Shown here one piece after another: positions 9,815 to 20,724 of a DNA stretch of 64,000 nucleotides. The DNA is from Thysanoteuthis rhombus (taxonomy: Eukaryota > Mollusca > Cephalopoda > Oegopsida > Thysanoteuthidae), in assembly GCA_963457665.1 (NCBI GenBank), contig OY735227.1:38187750-38251749 (forward strand), given 5' to 3'. Numbering within the stretch: position 1 is the first letter of the stretch; each line of letters starts with the position of its first letter. The notes under the pieces were generated by a model. That model searched no databases. It saw only the letters and a list, made by a program, of their open reading frames with translations, and was not told the origin of the DNA. The translations under genes were made by a program, and so were the position numbers.

Positions 9815-11350
9815 CGAATTCTCATATAAATCTTTCATATATAAAAAAGACACACTCACGATTTGACTAAAGGAGACCAAAGGAGACCAAAGAAATAATC
9901 TTGATTTCAAAATGGCCACTATAAAAATAACAAAATTTGCAATACATTAGATCAGTTAAAATTTCGACCAAAATTGTTCAAAATGTGAAAAGTATGTGAA
10001 CTTGCATACTTGTAGATTTTTCAATGCTCTTTCATATAAAACCAAGACACACACGATTTAACTAAACGTACGGTTGCCAGCTTTATTTGGAAATGACAGT
10101 CATAAGAATCGCTCTATATTAGTTGAAATTTCATCCAGATTGTTCAAATTATGAAGAAGTGTGAAACCACGCATACTAGATGTTCCCGACTCTTGCATAT
10201 AAAATCAGAAATCAAACGATCTGACCAAAACTGTGACCGCCATCTTTATTATAAAATGGTCACCTTAGAAATATACTTCACAAAATAGCTCAGTATATTT
10301 ACTGAGTTCCAACCAAAATGGTTCAAAGTGAGAAAAAGGAGATAAAAGCCCAGATACTGATAGATCCTCAAATTCTCTCTCGTAATATCAAGACGCAAAC
10401 TTTCCAATCAAAACTATCCCCGCCTTCGTTATTTCAAAATGGCTGCCATAAAATCCCTTTGGTATACACGAAGATTAGTTGAAATTTCCGACAGAATCGT
10501 TCAAAATTGGGGTAAAAGTGTGAAAACTTGCATACTGATAGATTTTCAGTCTTTTTTCATATAAAAACACAAATGATCTGATCGAAACTGCAGCTTTCCT
10601 CTCGATTTCAAAATTGATGTCATTAAGAAATTGCAATATAGCACGGTAGATTAGCTAGAATTTCAACCACAATTGTTCAAAATGGGTAAAAAGTTGGAAA
10701 CTTCGCATACTGATAGCCTTTTTATACTTATTGATATAAAAATAGGAAACACATGAACTAACCAAAACTCTAACCGTCATTATCATTTTGAAATGACCGC
10801 TATAGAATGAAAATTTCAATAAGCATTAGTTGGAATTTCATCTAGCACTGTTCAAAACAAAGAAGAAAGAAAACTTACGTACTGCTTAATTTTCCAATGT
10901 TCTTTTATATAAAATCAACACAGAAATACCCTAACCTAAAGCATGATTGTCATCTTCATTTCAAAATGACCGTCATAGAAAAAAGAAATTTTCAATATAA
11001 ATTATCTGAAATTTCCACCAGAATTGTTTAAAATAGGATGTAAAAATGTGAAATCTTTTATCCTGGTAGATGTTTTGATTTTCTTCCGTATAAATACACA
11101 GACAATCTGGCAAAAATTATGGCGGCCATCTTCATTTCAAAATAGCTACTGTGAAAATAATTGTAAAAAAACACGATAGATTAGTTGAAATTTCGACCAG
11201 AATTGTTCAAAAGGAAGAAGTGTAAAAACTTGAATGTTGGTAAAACTTTTCAATGATCTTCCATATTTAAACAGGCTACGCATGATTCGAATAAACTGCG
11301 GCCGCCATCTTCTTTTGAAAAAAGTCCAGGCAAACATTAGTTGATATAAT
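9815..11350 (+). repeat. tandem array, about 8 units of ~176 bp
   Basis: The block AAAATGGCC or a variant recurs at about 9909, 10089, 10252, 10436, 10609, 10790, 10965, 11139 and 11316: spacings of 163 to 184 bases, mean about 176. Each unit holds, in order, ATTTCAAAATGGCCGCC, TTAGTTGAAATTTCGACCAG, AATTGTTCAAAATG, GTGTGAAAACTTGCATACTG, TAGATTTTC, TTTCATATAAAA and a GATCTGACCAAAACTG/GCCGCCATCTT junction. Units differ by many substitutions and small indels, so the array is old. No unit has an open frame of note, no tRNA boxes were seen, and the family is unknown to me. One inverted unit lies at 14228-14440. Confidence 0.9.
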
Positions 11351-11548
11351 CTTCCTTTCTATGGATACAATGTATAATCAAAAGGAATGAATGGTTTTTA
11401 CAGATGCATTTGATCAGTTGCTTGCATGTTGCATGATTTGGCTGTCTCTTGAAGTGTTGTCCAGAACGGAATCCACCGACCACGAATCCCCAATAGGCTT
11501 GGCAAGTGCTATTTCGTTACGATTCACCCCAAATATTTCCTGCTTGGT

Positions 11549-11579
<31 letters not shown>

Positions 11580-12075
11580 GTCTTTTATCATCCATCGTTG
11601 GACATAGACCTTCCCAGGATTCGCCACATCTCTCTATCGTGGGCTTCGCAGAGCCAGTATTTCCTGGGCCTGTCTGGTTCGATTTGCCATCTTATATTCT
11701 GCTGACCTCGGTTTCACATTTGATCTCTGAGGATCAGTGTTGTGAGTCTTGATGTCCAGCGGATATTCGCCATTCTTACATCATGACCACCCCATTGCCA
11801 TTTGAGTTTCCTGATGGTATTTATGAGGTCTCAGACTCTTGTTTTTTTCTCTAATATACTGTGCTGTCTTGTGGTCTCTCCATGTGATGTTGAGCATGAT
11901 TTTCTCATGTACATTTTGAATGGTTCGCAGTTTTTTGTTAGTTTCTTAGATATGCTCTATGTTTCAGCTCCATAGGTGACAATCAGGAGAATGTATTGGT
12001 TGTATACCCTTCTTTTTAGGACTAATGGGAATTTCTTGTTCCTTAAGGCTAAGTTTGCTTTATCTTAATGGGCTG
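11549..12075 (-). mobile_element. RTE-type LINE 3' end, copy 5
   Basis: The plus strand opens with (ATC)n at about 11550-11580, then GTTGGACATAGACCTTCCCA, CTCTATCGTGGGC, GATCTCTGAGGATC, the CCATTGCCATTTGAGTTTCC block (antisense of KLKWQWG) and the GTGATGTTGAGCATGA block (antisense of IMLNIT). It reaches the region coding for the RR-VYNQ block near 12000. It extends a little further toward the reverse transcriptase than copies 3 and 4. It is frame-shifted. Confidence 0.85.
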
Positions 12076-12248
12076 TATGAGGGCAGCTTCTGACAATGAT
12101 GTATGAATACATCATTCTTCAGTGTAGATTGGCAAACACAGCCGTCTCTTTTGAACTAAGCCAGACATAATTCGCTAATTTGTCGATATTTCTTGTGTCC
12201 TCTCATATGTGATACAGGGAACCTAATCTTTGGTCTTGTTCTGAATCA

Positions 12249-12815
12249 TCAAACTAGTATAAATGGCAAAGAGGGCCTCTCCTGTTTTAGTGTGACGAAG
12301 ATGAGATCCAGATGACTTTTGGGTGGATTTTCTTTGCATTGATCACTAATAATTGAGACAAGGTTAGTGCCACTTTTTTGTGCAAAGCAGATGCTTTCTT
12401 TCCATATTGAATGTTTGGTCCTTTCAAGATCATCCTCACAGGGACAAGACCAGAGTTCATAGTTCGGTTTGAATGACCCATCAAAGATGGTGAATATATC
12501 CTTTCTCAATAATTGTGCAGCATCTAGCAAGTAGATAGCATCATCATCACCACCATCATCATCATCATCATCACCACCATCATCGTCATCGATGGAGCGA
12601 ACAGCCTGTATAGTTTCCATTATATCTGAATTAAACATCAACTTCACCTCTCGACCTTCTGTTTGTGCCACCAAGTCTGGAATCAAAACCTGGCAATCTC
12701 TCCTTCAGACGTGTTGTATTGACTTTGCTAGAGAAACTTTGATCTTGTTCGTTCAGTCTGGATCCTTGAAGTCTTCGCGTGTCAAACAATTTGGGAGACT
12801 GGTAGCATTTCATGG
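12249..12815 (-). pseudogene. unidentified gene relic, probably from a multicopy family
   Basis: A minus-strand frame of 145 codons (12686-12249) has an acidic Asp/Gly run of about 20 residues from a GAT/CAC-type simple repeat, then DAAQLLRKDIF, FDGSF and a LVSIISDQCKENPP block. Just upstream, in other frames, lie KVSLAKSIQHV and a CQVLIPDLVAQTEGREVKLMF stretch that joins the open frame. From memory this layout resembles an uncharacterised protein family that is highly multicopy in corals and molluscs, but I cannot confirm that and know no function. Frameshifts and the inserted simple repeat argue that it is dead. A host gene exon is less likely because no splice pattern fits. Confidence 0.4.
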
Positions 12816-12949
12816 TGACGGAAATCTTCTATGTAGGGAAACAATTGCAGCCAACACAAGATTTTCTCGTTTACTTTTCTGATTACCCTTCTTTTGTAGA
12901 GTATACTTGAATGCAGTTATTCAGAGAAGTTAGAGAGATGAGATAATAC

Positions 12950-13750
12950 CTGTCATCTAATGACTGCACATCGCCCTCAAAAGTTCTCCTAGAAGTTGTC
13001 TGTCTTGTAGAATGTGTGCACACTCGTGAATACGACATTTAAATCTGGCTATCCACGCACTCCATAGTTTTTCTTCTTTTCGGGAGGATTGTGTCGTCTT
13101 GATCATGGAAAAAACGATTTTTCTTTGCCACTGAACCAACTCCACTGTGTCTGGTATTAACTGGACTCGGTTCAAATTTTGACTTTTCTTCAGCCTTTGA
13201 GCGTAATTAAGCCTTTGGTTGATGGACTGGTTTCTATAGCTTCTATGCTACATTGCATATTTGATTCAAAAGAAACTTCACCATTGTTTAGTCTAAAAAT
13301 GTTTGTGTCTTTTAGTAAACAATTAATTTTATGGAACTTCAAAAAATTCCCTGCGAAAAGTTTGTAGCCAGACTTTCTATAATGTCCTCCCTACATTTCC
13401 TTACCAAGGTTAACAAGGTTTTTGCTTGTGTCCTGTTAATGAATTAGACATAACTGCTAGATTGTAACAGCCAGTCCCTAGAGTACTTTTAGATTTGAGG
13501 AAGTACTCGGGTCTTTCAACCTGATCTTTCTCGACATGCTGATAGTTGATTAGAACGACTGATCTTATGGAATTTTGTGAAGAGGGAAAGATGCAAAAGT
13601 GGCGAGTGATGCAAGAATGCATGGGAGCTGGTTCGATCCTGGGTACACCTGACTCCTGCTGCTACCTCTATGGCACTACTTTGCACCTGTTGATACTGAG
13701 CCGAAATTCATCTGCCTCGGTCTGTCTTTCAGATAAGTTATGATTTAGGA
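12950..13750 (-). other. possible upstream remains of the unidentified gene
   Basis: Two minus-strand open stretches (13175-12957, 72 codons; 13622-13410, 70 codons) precede the relic at 12.2-12.8 kb in the same orientation. One is rich in Trp/Gln/Arg (VELVQWQRKIVF, WSAWIARFKCR). No domain was recognised. They may be earlier parts of the same decayed gene or chance frames. Confidence 0.25.
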
Positions 13751-13759
13751 AAGTATATC

Positions 13760-14225
13760 AACTCTTTGTATGCTCTGACCGTTGGAATATTGCATTTTTT
13801 GCCAGCCAATCTGAAATTAAAATGGTGCCTGTTGTTAGATCGCATGTCTCATCTCTTTTTACGTCAAAGAGTATTAAAAAACTACTAATCTACTAGTACA
13901 CTCATTTTCATACTTTTATCAAGTTATGAACGGTTTTTACAATTAGAGAGGATTGAGTTCTCGCTCAGTGCTTTACTTTTTTGGCCTTGCGCCTAACCAA
14001 ACTAAGAATAGTAATTGCAGGTATCCCCGCTTTTCAAATGTTTGCTTAACGCCATTTTTCGCTTTCATGAAAAAGTGTGCGAAGTGAAAATAGCATTCAG
14101 CGTCTGTTTTGCAGCGAGCCGTTACAGAGGCAGCACACAGACTCCTCCCCTATCTCCTGTACTTTTCACAATCCAATTTCCGACTACTTATCCTAATATT
14201 CTTCTATTACCATTTATGGGTCTGG
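13760..14225. other. no gene seen
   Basis: AT-rich. The open stretch at 14015-14344 runs into the inverted tandem-repeat unit and shows no domain. Confidence 0.5.
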
Positions 14226-14227
14226 AA

Positions 14228-14440
14228 AAGCTCAATAAAATGTTACTATATGAACAATTTTTGGCCGTCATTTTTTTGAATCAAGATGGCGATCGCTATA
14301 GTGGCCGAACCGCATATGTCCTGTTTTTAAGTGAAAGAGCATGAGAAATCTCCTAGAATTTAGATTTTCATACGTTTTTAACAATTTGAACGATTTGTTC
14401 TTAAGCAACTGTATAATTAGTTGGCTCTGATGAAAGAGAT
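14228..14440 (-). repeat. single inverted unit of the ~176 bp repeat
   Basis: The reverse complement matches the array at 9.8-11.35 kb in order: GAAAGAGCATGAGAAATCT, TTTTCATACGTTTTTAACAA, TTGAACGATTTGTTC and TAATTAGTTGG on one side, GGCCGTCAT-TTTTTTGAATC and AAGATGGCGATCGC on the other. Only one unit is present. Confidence 0.8.
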
Positions 14441-14444
14441 TGTA

Positions 14445-14875
14445 TAGTGTAACCGGGAGGAAAAAACAAATGCACTACTTCTGCCTAATACTCAAAATAA
14501 GTAAGTGTTAAATCCGGTAAGTGTTTGTTTCTATTGATAAACAGTTATAAAGTATTTTGGTAGTGATAATTTCCCCCTAATCATCTGCAGGAGTACTCGA
14601 TAACGTTTATAATAAATTTGAAAAAAGGTTTTGAAGATAGATTTTATCAGAGCAAAAACCATGGATAGATCAATCCATCCTTCTAAAGAAATGTGTCAGA
14701 AATACTTCGAAATACCGCATCGAGCTTTTTCCTAAGTTTTTTTTTTTTAAACAGGTCTTACTTATGTATGTAATCCAAAAATGTTTTTAATGATGAAGGA
14801 TCAGTAAGTTTAACTACAGACTCGCTATTCCTATAATTTCTATTGAATTTAATGTACACTATTCATCTATTCTAT
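14445..14875. other. no gene seen; possible Penelope 3' sequence
   Basis: AT-rich. If the Penelope-like element ending near 14880 continued on the minus strand, this would be its linker region. No endonuclease motif was found here. Confidence 0.4.
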
Positions 14876-14879
14876 TTTC

Positions 14880-15735
14880 GTACTCCCGTTAACATATTCT
14901 TTAATTTTGTTCATCATTTCACTTCGGTCAAGCTGATAAGTTTTGTGGGGATCAGGATTTCTAATCATGGCTTTATTAAATTGTCTAAAAATCTTACAAT
15001 TCCACCGCCTTGATTGACCATTCTTACAACTAGAGAAACAATTTTTGGTATAAAATCAATAAATCCAAGAAATGCTCGAGCAATTCTCAAATATTCTCAT
15101 AATATTGTTCCGTAAAATATATGAGATGGTGTACTACTTGCTCTAAAAAGCATTCTCTTTACACAGAATGGGAAACTATTTCATTTATCAAACAATTTGA
15201 AGATTAACATTTCATCCTTGATTCCAATATCAAAATATAGAAACGTTGCTTGCATTCCTTTATGTTTGCATTTTTGTCAATATCCTTAGGGTATATATTA
15301 CTACGCGATTTTGCAAATTCTCCTCCATCATTAAGAAAGCACAAGTCATCAATAAAACAGGTAAAATCTAAAAATGAACGATCTCGTTTCATATTAATTT
15401 TAATTAGAGATTAAATGAATATATATTCGTGTCTACGTAAATGCAAATTATCCCAGTGGGGGGGGAGATCAATTCCCATAGGGACACCTATGATCCGATG
15501 ACATATTTTATTTCTCATTTCAAAGTAACATTTCCTAATAAGATGACTAACAACCACTCCAAGGGCACAACAAATAGGGTAAGTTTTTGCCTTTTACACC
15601 AGAAAGTTTTAGAGTTAGTAAACTCAATATATTTACTATTTCCCCCAGCAAATTCTTTGATAAGATCTTCATGAGTATTTTTGTGCAAAGAGTATTAAGA
15701 TCGTAGGTTGAGATAGAGTTGGTCCCTCTACGAAT
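14880..15735 (-). pseudogene. Penelope-like reverse transcriptase (decayed, truncated)
   Basis: Minus strand, in family order: [10 protein letters not shown] (about 15720-15690), the palm entry motif of this reverse transcriptase type; GVPMGIDLPPHWDNLHL (about 15489-15440); RSFLDFTCFIDDLCFLNDGG (about 15385-15325), with the catalytic Asp pair in FIDD; NIYPKDI (about 15300); then frame-broken thumb blocks, including NNIMRIFENC (about 15095) and KAMIRNPDPHKTYQLDRSEM (about 14970-14920). Several frameshifts and stops make it inactive. An 8-base G run at about 15458-15466 sits at one frame break. The 5' side is cut off by (TA)n tracts at 15751. The enzyme class copies RNA into DNA, priming at exposed chromosome ends or nicks. 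Confidence 0.82.
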
Positions 15736-15750
15736 ACTTATAATATCCAA

Positions 15751-15833
<83 letters not shown>

Positions 15834-15876
15834 CATGTGTGTGTGTGCACGCATTATAAATGCGTTTTTCTATTGG

Positions 15877-15946
<70 letters not shown>
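15751..15946. repeat. two (TA)n tracts split by a TG-rich spacer
   Basis: TA repeats at 15751-15830 (one TACA interruption) and 15879-15946, separated by about 48 bases starting GTGCATGTGTGTGTG. They lie immediately beyond the 5' edge of the Penelope-like fragment. Confidence 0.97.
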
Positions 15947-15947
<1 letters not shown>

Positions 15948-15949
15948 TT

Positions 15950-16337
15950 CAGTTACCGTTGTTAATTCTTTCCAAAATCGTTCGTGCTGTTCATAATCGC
16001 TCTGTTCAAGGTCTTATTATAATCTAATCCTTTTTTCAGCTTTTACCTATTTGCATCAATGTGTACAGTAATACCACAACCGTACTCCATAAAAAAACTG
16101 CACTATATAAGGTATTAAACATGTGTGTCTATAAAGACTGTATATGTTATGCAAATCTATATACGCTGTATCAATGATACAATTCTAAATCTACTGCGTC
16201 AATTAATGTACACCACATCAAAAATACAAATCTCTAAATACGCAATCAATAATGCAAATCTATATTTACTGCATAAATAATGAAATTCTATATATAGCTC
16301 AGCAGTAGTAGCTCAGCAAGATAAAAAGTATTGGTAG

Positions 16338-16382
<45 letters not shown>

Positions 16383-17390
16383 CAAATGTAGGTAATCATA
16401 TACATTAAAGTCTTTTGCAGGTTTAGCACCAAGAAAACTACTACAATGATGACAGTGATGATGATGAATAGTTTTTTTTAATGATAATTTGATTTTGTGC
16501 GTGGGTTCGTTTTGTATGTATTTATGTTATTGTAACACTGCAGAAAAAAAGGGATATCATCGGCAGATTCTGTTAGTTCTATACCTCCGAAATGCTCTAA
16601 CTTGAAAAAAATAAATCCAGGATAATTTTCTACTGTTACATTCAGTATTGGGGGGGGGTCAATTTACTATGTAACTATAATGCTACACTAAACCCTTATC
16701 TTGTATTTTCAGGGCTGTGACGTCGTAGGAGAACGTTGTGCCTTCATATGAGAACGATTATTCTGATCACATGTGGGGGGGGTTGTTTTTTTATTTGGCT
16801 TCATATTCTGATCGCACTTCCTTTGAGAGTCAGGGTCGAATAGAAGATGGGAACATTATTCTCTTTTGGGATAAAAAAAATATGAAGAAAGTTTTTCTCC
16901 TTCTCATTGATCAGAGGTTAGTGGAATTTTCTTTCCTTTTTAGGGGTCAAAAGTAATAAGAAACTTCTCTGGGGTCAAAAGTGAAGGGAATTTTTTCCCT
17001 TTCAGGGAAATTCTATAGAGTAGTTTCCCTTAATTTTTCATTTGCATAATTCATAATAAAAAGTAAAGTGATTTTACATCAAGTTTTTGAAGACTGGTGA
17101 AGGTGGCTTTTAGGCAAGTGGCCTAAAGAAAAAAGTATCTGATGAAATAAGTATAATTTATGAACCGAAATTAGACGGTGCTTTATACTTTTCACGTCTA
17201 TTCCTTCAACTTCATTCATGATACTGTAAACACCAAGAAACCTATTTGATATCAAGTGATAATCGACTATAACAATTTTTTATAACTATAACAATAAAAA
17301 AATTTCAAAAACAGAGAAAGAAAAACTCAGATTCGCTTCACCTCCGAATCTTAAAATATTCCTATAGAATAACAGATCAAAATCAACACT
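15950..17390. other. no gene seen; (TCTA)n at 16340-16382
   Basis: Holds a 43-base (TCTA)n tetranucleotide repeat (16340-16382) and two G8 runs near 16650 and 16773. A loose repetition of GCAAATCTATATACTGC occurs between 16150 and 16290. No coding signal was recognised. Confidence 0.6.
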
Positions 17391-17401
17391 GTCACCCTGC
17401 A

Positions 17402-17835
17402 GTTTACCAATTGTCTTGCTTCTGTAAAGCTATTTACATCGGTGAAACTAAGGAAAGATACTATCAAGGAGTACTAAACATCAACAGAATGTCATGAAGA
17501 AAATTAAACAAGCTCAGGAGCTACTGAACACAGTGTAAAGTGCTACGGTCACTTTGAGAAGTTGCTCTCTGAAATATACTACAAGATTACACGAAAAAAG
17601 ATAAGGGAAGTACTTGAAATAAAACTAGCGAAAATGAAAGATAAAACATTCGTGACCTGAGATGACTTGAACTTCGCGTAACAACGCAATCTTGGATTCC
17701 CCTCACGAAAAGAATAACCAAACAACTACGTCATGAAAATGACAAAACGATTCCTAACAAGTTCATTTTGTTACGTTTCTAATTCAGTTAGAAAACAGCG
17801 TTGAATAACAACGCCGAAATATCACCAAGGAAGTA
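17402..17835 (+). pseudogene. Penelope-type GIY-YIG endonuclease domain (decayed)
   Basis: The frame at 17402 reads VYQLSCFCKAIYIGETKERY, which fits the GIY-YIG core as found at the C-terminus of Penelope-like elements, where CxxC-like residues precede YIGET. After a one-base shift, 17511 onward reads SGATEHSVKCYGHFEKLL and then IYYKITRKKIREVLEIKL, the EH...YY-R--EALEI block of the same domain. The NLGFPSRKE-like end lies near 17690. Stops follow. It is opposite in strand to the reverse transcriptase at 14.9-15.7 kb, so it is a separate copy or was inverted. Downstream at 17808 is ACGCCGAAATATCACC, similar to the 3' module at 49975. Confidence 0.78.
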
Positions 17836-17839
17836 TTAG

Positions 17840-19650
17840 ATAATCTAGTACATTCTTCGAAAAGAAAAACAAATATATATATATACTTATTATAAACGTG
17901 CCACAAATAAAGATGTAATTAAAACAGTTAATATAACTATTATAACAAAAAAAAATTTATTGTCGCTAAAATCAGAACGAATTCAGAAAGGATACCATAA
18001 CATGTGTGACAAAATAATTAATATTGGAAGCAAAGTGTCGCTGTATTTCTGCCTAGTGCTGCGCACGTGCAAACGATTGACTCGACTCGTATTGTGACTT
18101 TGGAGATTCCATTCATTTGCCTCCTCACGATAGCAAATTTGACACAGGAACAGTTTAACGTGAGGACCTGCATACGCATACATGAACAATACCCAAAATC
18201 GCTCTTGTCCCAAGTCTGCAACCGAAGAGACGTCGGTGCAAGTACCGAGCCTTTTCTTTTAGTGCAATGGGGGGGGTACTACCCCAGGCCCCACTGAATT
18301 CCTGAGACTGAGAAAGAATAACTTTGCTATACCACGCCTCAGTAAACCTTTATTGGCTATGATGTCGCCTCTTCAATTCCTGAGCGGAAACTGGCGTTGG
18401 TGAAAATAAAACTGTGAAGTCTTTACTTTCAAGCGAAGGTTACGATGAAGAGAAAAAAACAAGGGAAAATAAAAGCAATTCACTTGGAACATTTTCCAAA
18501 TTGAGGAACAGGTAATAAATAAAGTACAGAACATTTATTTGGCAAGTTTAGTCTCAGTGAACAGATCATCGATCAATAAATGTTTGGAATACGCCCAGAA
18601 TGTAAAAGCGTACATTTTTATCTCTAAAACCAAGAAAAAGAATATGAAAACAGAATCGTAATGAAGTGCAATTTATAAATTTTATGTTATACTTATTCTG
18701 CAGAATTCAGCTGGGATACTTGACATTAAAGCCAGGAAAAATAGCAATTCGTGTGTGGAAAAATGAAATATTCTATTTTAGAAGCTCAGATAACATAGTA
18801 TTACTTCTAGTTTTATATAGTAGAATTACGTTGTGATGAAATACAAAAAATGAAGATATTAGACAAAATGTGTAAGATAATGAATACTTGCTATCAGAAT
18901 CGGACGAATCTAAATGGTACTACTGTTATTACTACTTATATTTCTGAGTAGTCAAATTACGTTGTCTTAGAAAGCAACAATAATGAAAATACTTCATCTC
19001 AGAATTTTAGACGACTACTAATACTACTACTACTAAGTAAAACATGGGTTGTATTATTTATTTTGTTTGGTCTTTTCCTCGTCTACAACTTTATTTATCC
19101 TCAATATTTCGGCAATTTACCCTCCAGCCTTTGTTGAATGTTGTTGATTCTAGTATGTGGAATCACTCCCTGGAACGCATGCTCGTATTCTCCTTGACGT
19201 CACATCCGGTTTTTTTAATGTAGTCTGAAACATCGGTATTACATTTTGGTGCCAATTTTTGAGTTACTTCTCATTGACCAGGTGACCCCTTTCCTTTCAT
19301 AGAAAAAGCTTTTCCAATAACGGATTCCCTTTTACTATTTATATCGATGCTCGATCAGCTAATGAATTTGACTGAACACAATATGTGGACAGCTTCCTTC
19401 AGACGTCTTATACACATACCCCCTGTCTATTATTTTGATCTCATTCGATTAGGGCCAGTGTTCACCTATCTTACACCATGTGCTGTCTGCTGCGCCAGGT
19501 ATAAATTTTCTCTGCGCGTTACGGCTTCCTTGTGTCTTCGATTCATATTTTCAGGGGTCAACTTGTTTTCCCCTAATAGTCTCTACCACAGATGCAAGGA
19601 ATATTATAGACACAATTTGTGATCGTATTTTCCTCGGACGGTAGTTCAAT
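17840..19650. other. no gene seen
   Basis: AT-rich with a G9 run at 18270. Open stretches at 18067-18297 and 19347-19622 carry no recognisable domain. Confidence 0.5.
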
Positions 19651-19654
19651 TCTA

Positions 19655-19755
19655 GAGAGGTAGAACACCTGACAAAGACTGGAGGGTTCACGGCCAAAAC
19701 GTTGTGAATAAATGCACCTACAGAAGAGGAAAATAGTCCGACCATACCATACACA
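19655..19755 (+). mobile_element. probable Penelope 3' terminal module
   Basis: ACACCTGACAAAGACTGG...GGCCAAAACGTTGTGAATAAA resembles the module at 49975 (ACCTGAGGAAGACCGAAACG, TTGTAATAAAC). Such sequences often follow the endonuclease of Penelope-like elements. No coding part adjoins it here. Confidence 0.4.
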
Positions 19756-20011
19756 ATGTCTTTTTTAAGAACTTCACTTGAGTCCGATAAATATTACTAC
19801 AATTCTGTGTTCAATAATCGTGGCGTGGAGTAATAGAAGTTTGTCACGACCCAGACACGTTCAGTGGAATTCATGTCAAGATTCTATATGAGTATGACGT
19901 AATACTAAGAAAGAAGGGGAGGTAATAATGAAGTTCATTATCTTTTTCGTTTGATTTCATAAATTTGATTAAATGAATGAAATATTCGGAAGAAATATCG
20001 TCCTGACAAGG

Positions 20012-20013
<2 letters not shown>

Positions 20014-20071
<58 letters not shown>

Positions 20072-20163
20072 ATGTGTGTGTGTGTGTGTGTGTTTGTGCA
20101 TGTGTATGATTCTTTCTATGTGTATGTATGTGCATGAGTATATATATATATATATATATATAT
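20014..20163. repeat. (TA)n - (TG)n - (TA)n compound microsatellite
   Basis: TA repeats 20014-20059, TG repeats to about 20095, a mixed TGTATG stretch, then TA repeats 20139-20163. Confidence 0.97.
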
Positions 20164-20419
20164 GATAGTGGTTTCACAGATATCAAAAAATATAGTACAT
20201 TTATGAATGTAGATGTGCTCATATGTATGCGGGAATAATTCCCACGTCAAGATGGGTGAGTGAATGTATGCGTTCACAATATAAGTGTCGTGGAAAGTAA
20301 AGGTCAGAGGTCAAGTAGAGCAGACGACTGCGGATAAGCGATAAGAATGGTTCTCGGCACGGTTTGACCATTTCATGAAGGGTAATGGCTTTTGAGATCC
20401 CCAACCCCCCGTCTGTGGA

Positions 20420-20720
20420 GTACCTAGATAGAATTATTAATGTTCGGGAAAGAAAAGAGAGAAAAGAAAGAAAAGATATACGTAAAGAGAGATTGATAAC
20501 ATGCGAATTTGACCGCGACAAAATGGTAGACAAGAAAAGAAGGAATAGATGGAATTAACTGGAATTGAATGCGTCTGAGAGGAAAAAAAGAGAGAGAGGA
20601 GAAAGGAAGGGAAAGAAGAAGAAGAAAGCGGAAGTCGACGAAGACAATGTTTGAATGTGAACAAAAAAAGAGATAGAAAGAAAGAAAGGAGACAGAATTG
20701 GAAGGGCAAATGCCAGACAA
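20420..20720 (+). repeat. purine-rich low-complexity tract
   Basis: About 270 bases on the plus strand are dominated by GAAA/GAGA/GGAA words (for example AGAGAGAGGAGAAAGGAAGG). The complementary strand yields Ser/Phe/Leu-rich frames that are artefacts of composition. A GC-rich end at 20725-20765 (GGGCCCCGCTCTGTGGGG) follows. Confidence 0.8.
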
Positions 20721-20724
20721 GTAA

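Noticed and set aside
9815-11350. CRISPR-like array
   Set aside because: Repeats are ~176 bp, imperfect throughout and have no conserved-repeat/variable-spacer pattern. The context is a eukaryotic genome.
12249-12686. Acidic 145-residue host protein
   Set aside because: The Asp run is a CAT-type simple repeat, and similarity continues upstream in other frames, which fits a pseudogene.
15204-15392. Small independent gene of 62 codons
   Set aside because: It is the FIDD part of the Penelope-like reverse transcriptase, continued in other frames on both sides.
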